Shown piece by piece: positions 49,935-61,011 of a stretch of DNA of 64,000 bases. The DNA comes from Aestuariimicrobium soli. Lineage in GTDB: Bacteria; Actinomycetota; Actinomycetes; Propionibacteriales; Propionibacteriaceae. Position numbers and translations under genes: made by a program. The stretch lies in NCBI RefSeq assembly GCF_051192575.1, contig NZ_JBPJSQ010000002.1, positions 310,001 to 374,000 on the forward strand, given 5' to 3'. Position 1 is the first letter of the stretch; each line of letters begins with the position of its first letter. The notes under the pieces are model-generated. The model made no database searches, had not been told where the DNA came from, and worked only from the letters and a program-made list of their open reading frames with translations.

Positions 49935-50404
49935 CAGTCCTCCCGGGCTGAGTTGGTGGGTAGTTCTTCGGCCGCGTGCCACAGCAGCGCGTGGTGGCCG
50001 ATCAGGGTCTGCACCTCGTCGAGGTGCCAGGCGTCGTCCAGAGGAAGTCCCTGCGCCTCGTGGGCCGCGGCCCGCACCTGCGGGTCGTCCGGGAACTCGT
50101 CGGTGAACCAGCTGACGATCTGGGCGCGACGCAGGCCGCTCACCTGCACCTCACCGTTGCCGGTGTCGGCCGAAGCGTCCACCTGGTCGTCGGCGACCTC
50201 GGCCCCGAGCACGAACCTGGTTCCGTGTTGGGCCAGCCCCGCGACCGAGGCCAGGGTCATGGCGGCGAACTCCGACTCCTCGGGATCGGTGACGTCGAAG
50301 GACTCGCACAGCGCCGGGGTCGCCGAGAAGGCGGGCACGCTGGCGTCGAGTGCCCGCGGCCATGCGGCGGCGTCGAAAGGTATGAAAACCATCACACCCG
50401 GCAT
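49934..50404 (-). CDS. DUF6912-like protein, function unknown
   Basis: A 156-residue soluble protein with a strong AAGGAGGT before ATG 50404. The segments MVFIPFDAAAWPRAL, FSATPALCESFDVTDPEESEFAAMTLA (given in two readings: FSATPALCESFDVTD and PEESEFAAMTLAS), and the ending HALLWHAAEEL match an actinobacterial family that I recall as DUF6912. No enzyme motif is visible. It shares one base with ku (TGATG), so it is translated together with an NHEJ protein. A link to repair is only contextual. Confidence 0.7.
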   Translation of the reverse strand: MPGVMVFIPFDAAAWPRALDASVPAFSATPALCESFDVTDPEESEFAAMTLASVAGLAQHGTRFVLGAEVADDQVDASADTGNGEVQVSGLRRAQIVSWFTDEFPDDPQVRAAAHEAQGLPLDDAWHLDEVQTLIGHHALLWHAAEELPTNSARED

Positions 50405-50436
50405 GGGCGCACCTCCTTGCGTCGTGTCCCACAGGC

Positions 50437-50442
50437 TACCGT
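50437..50442 (+). promoter_or_regulatory. -10 element of a leaderless promoter for the cupredoxin lipoprotein
   Basis: TACCGT followed after seven bases by ATG 50450; the promoter faces away from the DUF6912-like gene. Confidence 0.5.
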
Positions 50443-50449
50443 GACAGGC

Positions 50450-50794
50450 ATGCTGCGTCGCCTGTTCGCCTGCCTCGTCCTCGCCCTCGGCCTCACCCTG
50501 ATGGGCTGTTCCCAGACCGATGCCCCCCAGGCGGTCACCATCGATGTGACCATCGCGGGTGGCCAGGTGACCCCCAACGGCACCACGGTCGACGTCGCCA
50601 AGGGCGGCACCGTGACGGTCAACGTCACCTCCGATTCCGCGGACGAGGTGCACGTGCACGGGGTCGACAAGGAACTGGCCGTCAAGCCCGGGGTGCCCGC
50701 GACCATGACCTTCACCGTCGACCAGGGTGGGGTGTTCGAGATGGAGAGTCACGAGCTCGACAAGCTGATCGTCAAGATCGCCGTCCGGTCGTGA
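50450..50794 (+). CDS. Cupredoxin-like lipoprotein
   Basis: A 114-residue lipoprotein. The signal peptide LFACLVLALGLTLMGC ends in a lipobox with C20 as lipidation site, so it is anchored outside the membrane. The mature part is a small beta sandwich of the cupredoxin/EfeO-N type (TIDVTIAGGQVTPNGTTVDV ... FTVDQGGVFEMESHEL). HVHG and the late ESHEL hold possible metal-binding histidines, but the classical Cys ligand is missing, so blue-copper function is doubtful. The stop overlaps the start of the membrane protein gene (GTGA), implying a joint role at the membrane. Confidence 0.8.
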   Translation: MLRRLFACLVLALGLTLMGCSQTDAPQAVTIDVTIAGGQVTPNGTTVDVAKGGTVTVNVTSDSADEVHVHGVDKELAVKPGVPATMTFTVDQGGVFEMESHELDKLIVKIAVRS

Positions 50795-52098
50795 CCCCGG
50801 CGTCGGGCATCGGTCTGGTGCCCCTGCACGGGGTCGGCACCCGTGAAGACCTGCCCCTGCCGTTCAGTTTGGTCGTACTCGGCGCCGTGGCGGTGCTGTT
50901 GGTGACCTTCTGGGCCACCCGGCTGTGGCGTCGTCCGCGGTGGGAACGTTCCACGGGGCTGGCCCTACCACGCCTGACGAAGGTCGTCGACCACCCGGTC
51001 GTGCTCTGGGGGCTGCGCGCCCTGGTCGCGCTGGTCGCCGTGGTCGGGCAGATCGCGCTGTGGTTCGGCACCGATCAGGTGCGCAATCCGTACCCGGGCC
51101 TGCTGTTCGTGTGGGTGTGGGTCGGGCTGGTGCCGGTCTCCCTGCTGTTCGGCACCGCGTGGCGACGGTTGAGCCCGGTGCGCGTGCTGCTCGCCTGGCG
51201 CGGTGCCCTCGGCGTCGACGGCCCCCTGCCCCGATGGGGGCTGTGGCCCGGCGCTCTCGCCCTGTTCGCGTTCGGGTACCTCGAACTCGTGCAGCCCGAC
51301 CGCACCCACCTCGACGTGCTGCGCTGGTGGTTCGTCGGCTGGCTGATGTGGGTGGTCGGTGGCGCGCTGGCCTTCGGCACCCGCTGGATCGCCAGTGCCG
51401 ACCCCTTCGAGGTGTACGCCACCCTGGTCGCTCGGGTGTCGCCGTGGCAGCGCATCGACGGCGTCGTGCACCTGGTCAACCCCCTGCGCCAACTGAGCTC
51501 GGTGCGCCCCCACCGCGGCACCTGGGCGGTGGGGTGCGTGCTGATCGGTGTGACCGCTTTCGACTCGCTGGGAACCTCGACGGGTTGGGTGCAGTTCGTG
51601 CAGGCGTCGTCGACCCCGCGCGAGGTGTGGGGAACGCTGGGCCTGCTCGCGTCGGTGGGCGTCGCGCTGCTGCTCTACGCGGTGGGCGCACGCATGGTCG
51701 AGGAGCGTGCCCAACCGGGGCACACGACGCTGGTGAACCGGCTGGGGGTCTCGCTGGTGCCGATCGCGGTCGGCTACACCGTGGCCCACTACGCCACCTA
51801 TCTGGTGCTCGAGGGCCAGCGGGTCGCCGTCAACCTCTCCGACCCCCTCGGACGAGCCCAGGACTGGTTCGGTACGGCCACCCTGGGGGTGGACGCGTCG
51901 ATCTTCGACCACCCCCAGCTGATGGCCTGGAACCAGGTGCTGGGCATCGTCATCGGTCACGTGGTCGCCGTGCTGGTCGCCCACGACCTGGCCATTCGCT
52001 GGTTGCCCGAGCGGCGGCAGCTGCGCGGTCAGGTGCCCCTGCTGGTGGTGATGGTCGCCTTCACCTGCGGCGGCCTGCTGCTGCTGTTCCAACCCTGA
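50791..52098 (+). CDS. Polytopic membrane protein paired with the cupredoxin lipoprotein
   Basis: A 435-residue protein with about ten hydrophobic helices (for example LVVLGAVAVLLVTFWATRLW, ALVALVAVVGQIALWFG, LLVVMVAFTCGGLLLLF) and an N-terminal HGVGTREDLPLPF motif. Conserved-looking His and Trp residues lie in helices (HYATYLVLEG, MAWNQVLGIVIGHVV), as in metal or heme membrane proteins. Related actinobacterial proteins are sometimes labelled fenitrothion hydrolase; I do not trust that name here. GTG 50791 overlaps the lipoprotein stop. Metal transport or electron transfer with the lipoprotein is an inference from pairing. Confidence 0.75.
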   Translation: MTPASGIGLVPLHGVGTREDLPLPFSLVVLGAVAVLLVTFWATRLWRRPRWERSTGLALPRLTKVVDHPVVLWGLRALVALVAVVGQIALWFGTDQVRNPYPGLLFVWVWVGLVPVSLLFGTAWRRLSPVRVLLAWRGALGVDGPLPRWGLWPGALALFAFGYLELVQPDRTHLDVLRWWFVGWLMWVVGGALAFGTRWIASADPFEVYATLVARVSPWQRIDGVVHLVNPLRQLSSVRPHRGTWAVGCVLIGVTAFDSLGTSTGWVQFVQASSTPREVWGTLGLLASVGVALLLYAVGARMVEERAQPGHTTLVNRLGVSLVPIAVGYTVAHYATYLVLEGQRVAVNLSDPLGRAQDWFGTATLGVDASIFDHPQLMAWNQVLGIVIGHVVAVLVAHDLAIRWLPERRQLRGQVPLLVVMVAFTCGGLLLLFQP

Positions 52099-52119
52099 GA
52101 CGACGCCGCGCATCGGGCG

Positions 52120-52125
52120 TAGATT
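52120..52125 (+). promoter_or_regulatory. -10 element of a leaderless promoter for the aldo/keto reductase
   Basis: TAGATT followed after seven bases by ATG 52133. This favours that start over an in-frame codon at 52124 inside the box. Confidence 0.55.
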
Positions 52126-52132
52126 GGGCGGC

Positions 52133-52987
52133 ATGGAATTCCGTCGTTTCGGCCGCACCGGCCACCAGACCAGCGTGCTCGTCTACGGCGCCGCGGGCCT
52201 CGGCAACGTCAGCCAGGACGTGGCCGATGCGTCGCTGGCCGGCGCTCTCGAGGCGGGCATCAACCACTTCGACACCGCCCACAACTACGGCGAGGCCGAA
52301 GACCGGATGGGCCCCTGGGTGCCCGGGGTGCGCGACCAGATCTTCCTGGCCACCAAGACCCAACAGCGCACCACCGAGGCCGCCTGGGCCGAGATCAACC
52401 GCTCCCTCGAGCGGCTCGACACCGATCGCCTCGACCTGATCCAGGTGCACGCGGTGTGCAATGACGACGACCTGGCCGACGTCTTCGCCGACGGCGGACC
52501 CCTGCCCGCCCTCGAGCGGGCCCGCGACGAGGGGCTGGTGCGATGGTTGGGCATCACCGGGCACACCGAGGCCGCACCACGCATCCACGCCGAGGCGCTG
52601 CGCCGATTCGACTTCGACTCCGTGCTCACCCCGATGAACCACCAGCTGTACGCCGACCCGCAGTTCGCCGAACACTTCTCGGCGTTGCTCGACCTCGTCG
52701 ACGAACGCGACGTGGGCCTGCGCACGATCAAGGCGATCGCCCGTCGTCCGTGGAGCAGCGAGGAGCGTCGGTGGGCGACGTGGTACGAGCCCTTCGACAC
52801 CCAGGAACTGGTGACGGCGGCAGTCTCGTGGGTGCTCGGCAGGTTCCCCCAGATCGCTGGTCTGGCGACGGCCGGTGAGTCGCGGCTGCTGCCCCTGGTC
52901 TACGAGGCCGAGGCCCACCGCATCGACGCCGACGAGGCCGACGCCGTGCTCGCCGAGGTCGAGGACTACCGCTCCATCTTCGTCTGA
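52133..52987 (+). CDS. Aldo/keto reductase family protein
   Basis: A 284-residue (beta/alpha)8 oxidoreductase. The catalytic tetrad is complete: D47 and Y52 (HFDTAHNYGEAE), K75 (LATKTQQ), H106 (IQVHAVCN). The C-terminal NADP-binding region GRFPQIAGLATAGESRLLP is less like the classical IPGSK-type motif. The similarity is to the YdhF/YajO-like group with unknown natural substrates. It has its own leaderless promoter and no functional neighbours, so the role is open. Confidence 0.85.
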   Translation: MEFRRFGRTGHQTSVLVYGAAGLGNVSQDVADASLAGALEAGINHFDTAHNYGEAEDRMGPWVPGVRDQIFLATKTQQRTTEAAWAEINRSLERLDTDRLDLIQVHAVCNDDDLADVFADGGPLPALERARDEGLVRWLGITGHTEAAPRIHAEALRRFDFDSVLTPMNHQLYADPQFAEHFSALLDLVDERDVGLRTIKAIARRPWSSEERRWATWYEPFDTQELVTAAVSWVLGRFPQIAGLATAGESRLLPLVYEAEAHRIDADEADAVLAEVEDYRSIFV

Positions 52988-53017
52988 GCCACGCGGGCGG
53001 AATTGTTCAACCGTTGA

Positions 53018-53038
53018 GTGTTGTCCGGGTGTTGTCCG
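53018..53038 (+). promoter_or_regulatory. Helically phased direct repeat upstream of the Rv3235-like gene
   Basis: GTGTTGTCCG occurs at 53018-53027 and again at 53029-53038, one helical turn apart. Just upstream is the short inverted repeat TCAAC-C-GTTGA. The block lies 50-70 bases before ATG 53090 and looks like a regulator-binding site. Confidence 0.35.
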
Positions 53039-53089
53039 TACCCCCGGAGCCCTTCCCCAGCCCGGTCGGCGCCCGTTTGAGTGGGCGTC

Positions 53090-53548
53090 ATGACATCACT
53101 GACGCTGGTCTGGGACCCCGAGACCGCCACCATGCCCGAGCCGCTGCACCGGTCGTCCGAACCGACGGTGCCCCTGCGCATCGATGAACGCGAAGCCAGC
53201 GACGAACGAGCCCGCCACGTGGTCGCCCTGCTCGCGAACAAGGCCCTCGAGGGGCTGCAGGGACGACGCAACCTGCGCCAACTGGCCCCGCTGTTCGACG
53301 ACGAGCCGCTCACCGTGATGCGCGCCTGGGGCACGGTGCCGGCCTGGTCGGGCGCCGAGGTGCGCAGCGTGCGCGCCAGTGTGCTCAACGGGCGCCACGT
53401 CGAGGGCTGCGCCCGATTGATGTCGGGCGGGCGCGCATTCATGCTCACGCTGCGCCTCGCCCACAGCAGTCGGGGCTGGCGATGCACCCGGCTCGACGTG
53501 CTGTGCAGCCGCGGGCACCTCACCGAGTGGGGTGTCGAGGCCGCCTGA
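53090..53548 (+). CDS. Rv3235-family protein, function unknown
   Basis: A 152-residue soluble protein with ERARHVVALLANKALEGLQG and GTVPAWSGAEVRSVRASVL, then RAFMLTLRLAHSSRGWRCTRLDVL. This is the pattern of the small actinobacterial family named after Rv3235, which lies close to secA in mycobacteria as well. ATG 53090 is preferred to GTG 53081. It is convergent with secA, with a 20-base gap. No catalytic motif is seen; nothing is known to me of its function. Confidence 0.75.
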   Translation: MTSLTLVWDPETATMPEPLHRSSEPTVPLRIDEREASDERARHVVALLANKALEGLQGRRNLRQLAPLFDDEPLTVMRAWGTVPAWSGAEVRSVRASVLNGRHVEGCARLMSGGRAFMLTLRLAHSSRGWRCTRLDVLCSRGHLTEWGVEAA

Positions 53549-53568
53549 GACCGGGCGGGGCCTTCGGG

Positions 53569-56403
<2,835 letters not shown>

Positions 56404-56463
56404 TTGCGTCCTTTGCGGATTGACACTGTGGGTACCCCGCCCACGACCCTTTCGGGCTCAGCA

Positions 56464-56507
56464 GGGCACGTGCCCGTTCATGCTACTCGCGGGCCCGTTC
56501 ATGCTAC
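56464..56507. repeat. Palindrome and 15-bp direct repeat between secA and the DNA glycosylase gene
   Basis: GGGCACGTGCCC (56464-56475) is a perfect 12-bp palindrome. GCCCGTTCATGCTAC occurs at 56472-56486 and 56493-56507, 21 bp apart; the second copy covers the stop codon of the glycosylase gene. The region is the secA promoter area and the glycosylase terminator area, so either role is possible. Confidence 0.5.
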
Positions 56508-57730
56508 CCGGTGGCAGCGAGCACCCGGACGAGGCCGTCGGCCCCGTTCCCGCGGGGCTCCACGGCCACCTCGGCCAGCCCCAGCCAGTCGGCCAACTCA
56601 CGGAGCGCCTCGGCCAGCTCCCCCGTGGTGCGCGCGGGCTCGGCCCCCGCCTCCAGCCAGGTGGCCTTGACCTCGAGTCGTCCCAAGGCGCGGTTCGCCT
56701 TCAGGTCGACCCGGGCGCACAGCCGGTCGTCCAACAGGAAGGAATAGACGTAGTAGCCGTGCACGCGCTGCGGGGCAGGCACGTAGATCTCGATGCGGTA
56801 CAGGTAGTCGAACATGGCCTCGATGCGGTCGCGCTGGAACATCATCGAGTCGAACGGGCTGAGCAGGGCACGCCCCGTGACTCGCCGCGGCACGGTGGCC
56901 TCGTGCCACAGCCAGGTGGGTTTGGCGTCCCATCCCTTGATGGCCACGGGGACGAACTCCCCTGCCGCCTCCAGATCGGCGAAGGCCTCGGCCGTGACCG
57001 GGTCACGCTTGAGGTAGAAGTAATCGGTGACGCACGCCTTCGAGAAGACGCCCAGGGCCCGCCCCGCCCGCGCGAGCAGCATGCGGCGCTGCTCGACCGG
57101 GCTGAGGTCGGTGCGCTGGTGGGCCGGCGGCAGTACCCGTTCAGTCAGGTCGTAGAGCCGTTCGAACTGGCTGGTGCGCCCCGCCGGCGACACCCCGCCG
57201 GCCGAGAACTCGTGCTCGAGCACCTGCTTGACCGACGACCAGTTCCAGCCCCAGTTGTCGCGGTTGCGTTCCTCGGAATGGTCGAGGTGACGTTCCAGTT
57301 CGCGCGCCGTCGCGGGGCCGTGGGTGCGCACCGCGTCGAGCACCCCGGCGACCAGACCGGGGTGGCGCGCTTCGATGCGCGCGGGGTGATCGGCGTACCG
57401 CTCGGCCATCGCCCGCATGCGGTCGCGCAGGGCGGGGGCCAGGGAGACGTCGATCAGGCTGGCGGCATGCCCCCAGTACTCGAACAGGCGCCGGGGGGAG
57501 CGGTTCGTGGCCCGGTCGAGCAGGGCCGTGTCGTAGGGGCCCAGCCGCGAGAACAGCGGCACGTACTGGGCACGCTGCACGACGTTGACGGTGTCGATCT
57601 GGAACTGCGCCACCCGGTCGATCTCGGCCTGCACGTGCCGCATCGTGACCACGGAGGGACGTTTGACGGAGGCCAGCCCCTGGGCCGCCAAGGCCACGCG
57701 GCGAGCCTGGGACAGGCTGAGTTGCTGCAT
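56504..57730 (-). CDS. YcaQ/AlkX-type DNA glycosylase (winged-helix, interstrand crosslink repair family)
   Basis: This 408-residue HTH_42-superfamily protein carries the catalytic QxD motif at Q44-I-D46 in AQFQIDTVNVVQRAQ, as in E. coli YcaQ, and the late motif LLSPFDSMMFQRDR. YcaQ-type enzymes unhook nitrogen-mustard crosslinks or excise bulky N-alkyl adducts. The related AZL enzymes protect producers of azinomycin, but no such cluster is seen here, so general repair is more likely. ATG 57730 follows a TAGGGT box by seven bases (leaderless). It is separated from secA by 100 bases with unusual repeats. Confidence 0.85.
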   Translation of the reverse strand: MQQLSLSQARRVALAAQGLASVKRPSVVTMRHVQAEIDRVAQFQIDTVNVVQRAQYVPLFSRLGPYDTALLDRATNRSPRRLFEYWGHAASLIDVSLAPALRDRMRAMAERYADHPARIEARHPGLVAGVLDAVRTHGPATARELERHLDHSEERNRDNWGWNWSSVKQVLEHEFSAGGVSPAGRTSQFERLYDLTERVLPPAHQRTDLSPVEQRRMLLARAGRALGVFSKACVTDYFYLKRDPVTAEAFADLEAAGEFVPVAIKGWDAKPTWLWHEATVPRRVTGRALLSPFDSMMFQRDRIEAMFDYLYRIEIYVPAPQRVHGYYVYSFLLDDRLCARVDLKANRALGRLEVKATWLEAGAEPARTTGELAEALRELADWLGLAEVAVEPRGNGADGLVRVLAATG

Positions 57731-57737
57731 GACCCCG

Positions 57738-57743
57738 ACCCTA
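57738..57743 (-). promoter_or_regulatory. -10 element of a leaderless promoter for the DNA glycosylase
   Basis: TAGGGT on the minus strand followed after seven bases by ATG 57730, in the short gap after hpf. Confidence 0.5.
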
Positions 57744-57763
57744 GGGGCTGGCTCCGACAGAAC

Positions 57764-58393
57764 TCAGCCGGCGTCGTGCACGTCGAGGTGGATCACGCCG
57801 TAGTCGTATCCCTTGCGGCGGTAGACGACACTCGGTCGTCCGGAGGCAGCATCGGCGTAGAGGAAGAAGTCGTGGCCGACCAGCTCCATCTCGTCGAGCG
57901 CCTGCTCGAGGGTCAGGGGGGTGCCCGTGAACTGCTTCTCCTTCACCACCAGCGGGCCGTCACCGATCACGTCGATGCCCGCCACCTGGTGGTGGTCGTC
58001 GGCGCCGTCGCCGTTGAGGTCTGCGGCGTGCAGGGCCCCGTTGGTCTCGATGAGAGGAGCCCCGAAGTGGTCGGCGGTGCGCAGCCCGCGGTGCCGCTTG
58101 CGTCGGTCCTGCGCCTTGCGCAGCTGGGTCTTGAGACGTTCCATGGCCTTCTCGAACGCGGCCATCTTGTCATCGGCAAGGCCCTCGGCACGCACCACCG
58201 GGCCCTTGCTCCGCAGCGTGATCTCGGCGACGACGTCCTGGTCGCGCCCCTTGTGGGCCGGTTCGACGGTGAACTCCACCTCGACCCTCTGCACCCGGTC
58301 GCGGAAGCGCTCCACGGTGCTGATCCGCTCGACCACCTGCTCCTTCACGGAGTCACTCACGCTGCAGTGACGTCCCTGAACGACGATGTCCAT
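57764..58393 (-). CDS. hpf: Long-form ribosome hibernation promoting factor
   Basis: A 209-residue protein that dimerises inactive 70S ribosomes into 100S particles. The N-terminal S30AE domain starts MDIVVQGRHCSVSDSVKEQV and continues to about residue 100. An acidic linker (LNGDGADDHH) leads to the C-terminal dimerisation domain (LTLEQALDEMELVGHDFFLY ... VVYRRKGYDYGVIHL). Presence of both domains marks the long type. ATG 58393 has GGAGGATGAG upstream. It follows comF on the same strand after 105 bases with room for its own promoter. Confidence 0.95.
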   Translation of the reverse strand: MDIVVQGRHCSVSDSVKEQVVERISTVERFRDRVQRVEVEFTVEPAHKGRDQDVVAEITLRSKGPVVRAEGLADDKMAAFEKAMERLKTQLRKAQDRRKRHRGLRTADHFGAPLIETNGALHAADLNGDGADDHHQVAGIDVIGDGPLVVKEKQFTGTPLTLEQALDEMELVGHDFFLYADAASGRPSVVYRRKGYDYGVIHLDVHDAG

Positions 58394-58498
58394 CTCATCC
58401 TCCTATGTTTGCCCTTCGGTCCCCGGCTGGGGCCCAGACATGACACAGGCACGATTCTGCGGCTCATCAGGGGCTGCAGGTCGTGCCATGCAGCAACG

Positions 58499-59191
58499 TT
58501 ACCCAGTCAGCCGATGCCTGTCTGCCGCCGCGCAGTAAGGGGTGAGACGCAGTTCGGACGAGGCCACCGTCGCCGCCCCCACCACGGTCCAGCCGGCCTC
58601 GGTCAGCGCCTGGGCGGCGGCCCGCAGGCTCGCTCCGGTGGTGACCACATCATCGACCAGCAGCACCCGCCCGCTGCCCCGCTGGGCCCGCACCCCGCGG
58701 CTGTTGAGCCAGCGGTGCTCGCGGTCGAGGTCGAACTGGTCTGCTCCCCCGCGTCCGACTCGCAGCAGCGGCTCTGAGCGCCAGCCGAGCCCGCGGGCGA
58801 CGCCCCGGGCCAGCGAGCGCGCGTGGTCGTGGCCGCGCTCGGCCACCGCCTGCGGACGAGACGGCACCGGCACCACCAGGCAGGGCCCGCCGCCGACCAG
58901 GGCCGCCTCGTCCGCGATCCTGGCCAGCACGGCGCGCGCGAACGGCCGGGTGAGCCCCCAGGAGCCCTCGTCCTTCCACGCCTTCACCAGAGCCGGCACG
59001 GGTGGCCGGTAGGCGCACGCGGCCCACACCGGCCAGTCATCGATGGTGGCCCGGATCGTCCGTGCGGGGGTCGCTCGCCGCAATCCCGACAGGCACTCGG
59101 CGCACGCCCCCCAGCCCGGACGACCACAGCCCGGGCACGACGAGCCCAGGAACAGATCCGCCGCGCCGTCGCGCCACTGTTTCCAGAACAC
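58499..59191 (-). CDS. comF: ComF family phosphoribosyltransferase-like protein
   Basis: A 230-residue protein with an N-terminal zinc finger C19-x2-C22 ... C30-x2-C33 and a type I phosphoribosyltransferase domain ending in the PRPP motif VLLVDDVVTTGASL. In naturally competent bacteria ComF acts in uptake of single-stranded DNA; in actinobacteria its function is uncertain. GTG 59191 is the start. It lies downstream of mtrAB-lpqB as in mycobacteria (Rv3242c). No other competence gene is in the window. Confidence 0.9.
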   Translation of the reverse strand: MFWKQWRDGAADLFLGSSCPGCGRPGWGACAECLSGLRRATPARTIRATIDDWPVWAACAYRPPVPALVKAWKDEGSWGLTRPFARAVLARIADEAALVGGGPCLVVPVPSRPQAVAERGHDHARSLARGVARGLGWRSEPLLRVGRGGADQFDLDREHRWLNSRGVRAQRGSGRVLLVDDVVTTGASLRAAAQALTEAGWTVVGAATVASSELRLTPYCAAADRHRLTG

Positions 59192-59262
59192 TGCCCGCCC
59201 TCCTCACCCGACCAGCATCACGCATCGCAGGGGGCAGGTCGGTCGGCCTGTGGACAACTCGC

Positions 59263-61011
59263 TCAGCCGGGCAGGGCCGCGCTGGTGACGCCACCGATCA
59301 CCGACCGCCACCGATAGCGGTCCTCGAAGCGCCAGACCCGGTTGTCGCTGGCCCGCACGACGGCGGTCACGCCCTGACGGCGGGGCGTGGCCGACAGCTC
59401 CACGGGTTCGATGTCGGTGGCCGACGGGCCCAGCGCCTCGACGATGGCGGCATCGCTCGAGACGGCGTAGACCGAGGTGCGCGAGTCCTGCGCGCTCGGG
59501 CTCAGCACCAGCAGGGTGCCCGGCTCGGCCCAGGCCACGTCGCGGGGGTTGAGCAGCGGGCCGGACGAACTGGTCACCGGCAGGTCACGCCACCCGTCGA
59601 TGGTCAGCGACTCGGTGCCGCGCACGCGCATCAGCCCCAGCCTCGAGGTCTTGCCGTCCGAGACGATGACCGCCATGCGGGTGCGGTCGGGGGCGATCCG
59701 GAAGGCCACCACCTCGCCGACCGGCAGATCCTTGACGGGGAAGGTGTGCAGTTGCCGATCGAGGTTCATGCGCATCAGCACGGTCGCGCCGTCGACCACC
59801 CCGATCGTCCAGACCGTGCCGTCGAGCAGCACCTGCGGCCGGGTGAGCTTCGCGCCCTTCACGCGCGAGGTGGCCTTGTCGCTGCCGAACTGCGTCGTCC
59901 ACACCTGGGTGCGCTCGCTGTTGACCACGACCACGGTGCCCAGGTCGGGGCCGACGTCGACGCTGCCGGGTTGGTCGCCCCAGTTGCGTCCGCCGAAGGC
60001 GCCGCTGATCGGGGTGAATTCGGGCGTGCCGCCCTCGATCACGCGCCCCACGATGCCCCCGCGCACGGCGACCAGGTCGGTGGCGGTGCGTTGTTCCACC
60101 GGTTGGAAGGAGTCGAAGTCGGTTCGCTTCACGCGGGTGGGGTTCGAGGCGCGACTGACCTCCCACACCTGTCCCCCGGCCTGCAGCCGCACCGACTGCA
60201 CCTGGTCGAACTCGGTCAGTGTGGTGACCACCTGGGCGGCGGCGCGCGTGCGGGCGCCGTCGGAGAGCACGCTCAGCGACGAGGGCAGGTTGACGATCGC
60301 CAACCCGTCGTCCTGCACACTCACCGTCGTGCCGGTGCGGGCTTCGGCCGGGAGCGCGCTGCCCATCGTCTGGGCGGCCCAGGCGCTCGGACCGGCCAGC
60401 AGGGCGTCGAGGCTGCGGCTGGGGCTGGCGGCACTGTCGGGAACGTGCACCAGCTCTGGGGCCAGCAAAGAGTTGTCGGCCGACAGGAACCAGATCGTCA
60501 GGGGCGAGTAGTAGCGGGCGAACAGGGTGCGCCCGAGCAGCAGGCCATCGGGCGGGTTGCCGATGCGCCACTGCCCCTCGACCCGCTGCATGCCGAAGTC
60601 GTGCTGTAGGGTGCCGGCCCTGGGCTCGAACCGACCCTGCGCGTCGAGGGCGCCGACCAGTGGTGCCGTGATCACCGCCGACTTGTCCGAGGTGATCGGC
60701 GGATGCTCCTCGGGGTCGTAGATGATCGCCCCGCTGTCTGGCTTCCACTTCTTGGCGGCGGCGTCGGTCAGGTACTGCCGCGCCACTTGGTAGCCCGGCT
60801 GCGGGGTGGCCATGGCGGTGAGGAAGCCCGCCAGGATCACCTCGGTGTTGCCCCCGCGCAGCGGCGGCAGCGGGGCGATGTCGACGCCCTGCGAACTCTG
60901 CGCCTGCGGGGTCTGACTGACCCGCGTCACGGGTCCCGAGGTGGGGATGATGGCGCAGGCACTGGCCCCGAGCGTGGCCGGGACGAGGGCGAGCAGGGTG
61001 CGGCGGCGCAT
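59263..61011 (-). CDS. lpqB: Lipoprotein LpqB, MtrAB accessory factor
   Basis: LpqB modulates the MtrB sensor from outside the membrane. The 582-residue precursor begins MRRRTLLALVPATLGASAC with C19 as lipidation site, then a GerMN-like domain (VILAGFLTAMATPQPGYQVA ... LLAGPSAWAAQTMGSALP) and a C-terminal propeller-like part. ATG 61011 overlaps the mtrB stop by one base (TGATG); a longer frame inside mtrB is rejected. The mtrA-mtrB-lpqB order is the standard actinobacterial operon. Confidence 0.93.
   Translation of the reverse strand: MRRRTLLALVPATLGASACAIIPTSGPVTRVSQTPQAQSSQGVDIAPLPPLRGGNTEVILAGFLTAMATPQPGYQVARQYLTDAAAKKWKPDSGAIIYDPEEHPPITSDKSAVITAPLVGALDAQGRFEPRAGTLQHDFGMQRVEGQWRIGNPPDGLLLGRTLFARYYSPLTIWFLSADNSLLAPELVHVPDSAASPSRSLDALLAGPSAWAAQTMGSALPAEARTGTTVSVQDDGLAIVNLPSSLSVLSDGARTRAAAQVVTTLTEFDQVQSVRLQAGGQVWEVSRASNPTRVKRTDFDSFQPVEQRTATDLVAVRGGIVGRVIEGGTPEFTPISGAFGGRNWGDQPGSVDVGPDLGTVVVVNSERTQVWTTQFGSDKATSRVKGAKLTRPQVLLDGTVWTIGVVDGATVLMRMNLDRQLHTFPVKDLPVGEVVAFRIAPDRTRMAVIVSDGKTSRLGLMRVRGTESLTIDGWRDLPVTSSSGPLLNPRDVAWAEPGTLLVLSPSAQDSRTSVYAVSSDAAIVEALGPSATDIEPVELSATPRRQGVTAVVRASDNRVWRFEDRYRWRSVIGGVTSAALPG

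Noticed and set aside
50791..52098. Naming the membrane protein fenitrothion hydrolase
   Set aside because: The label is carried by some similar database entries but nothing in a ten-helix membrane protein supports organophosphate hydrolysis.
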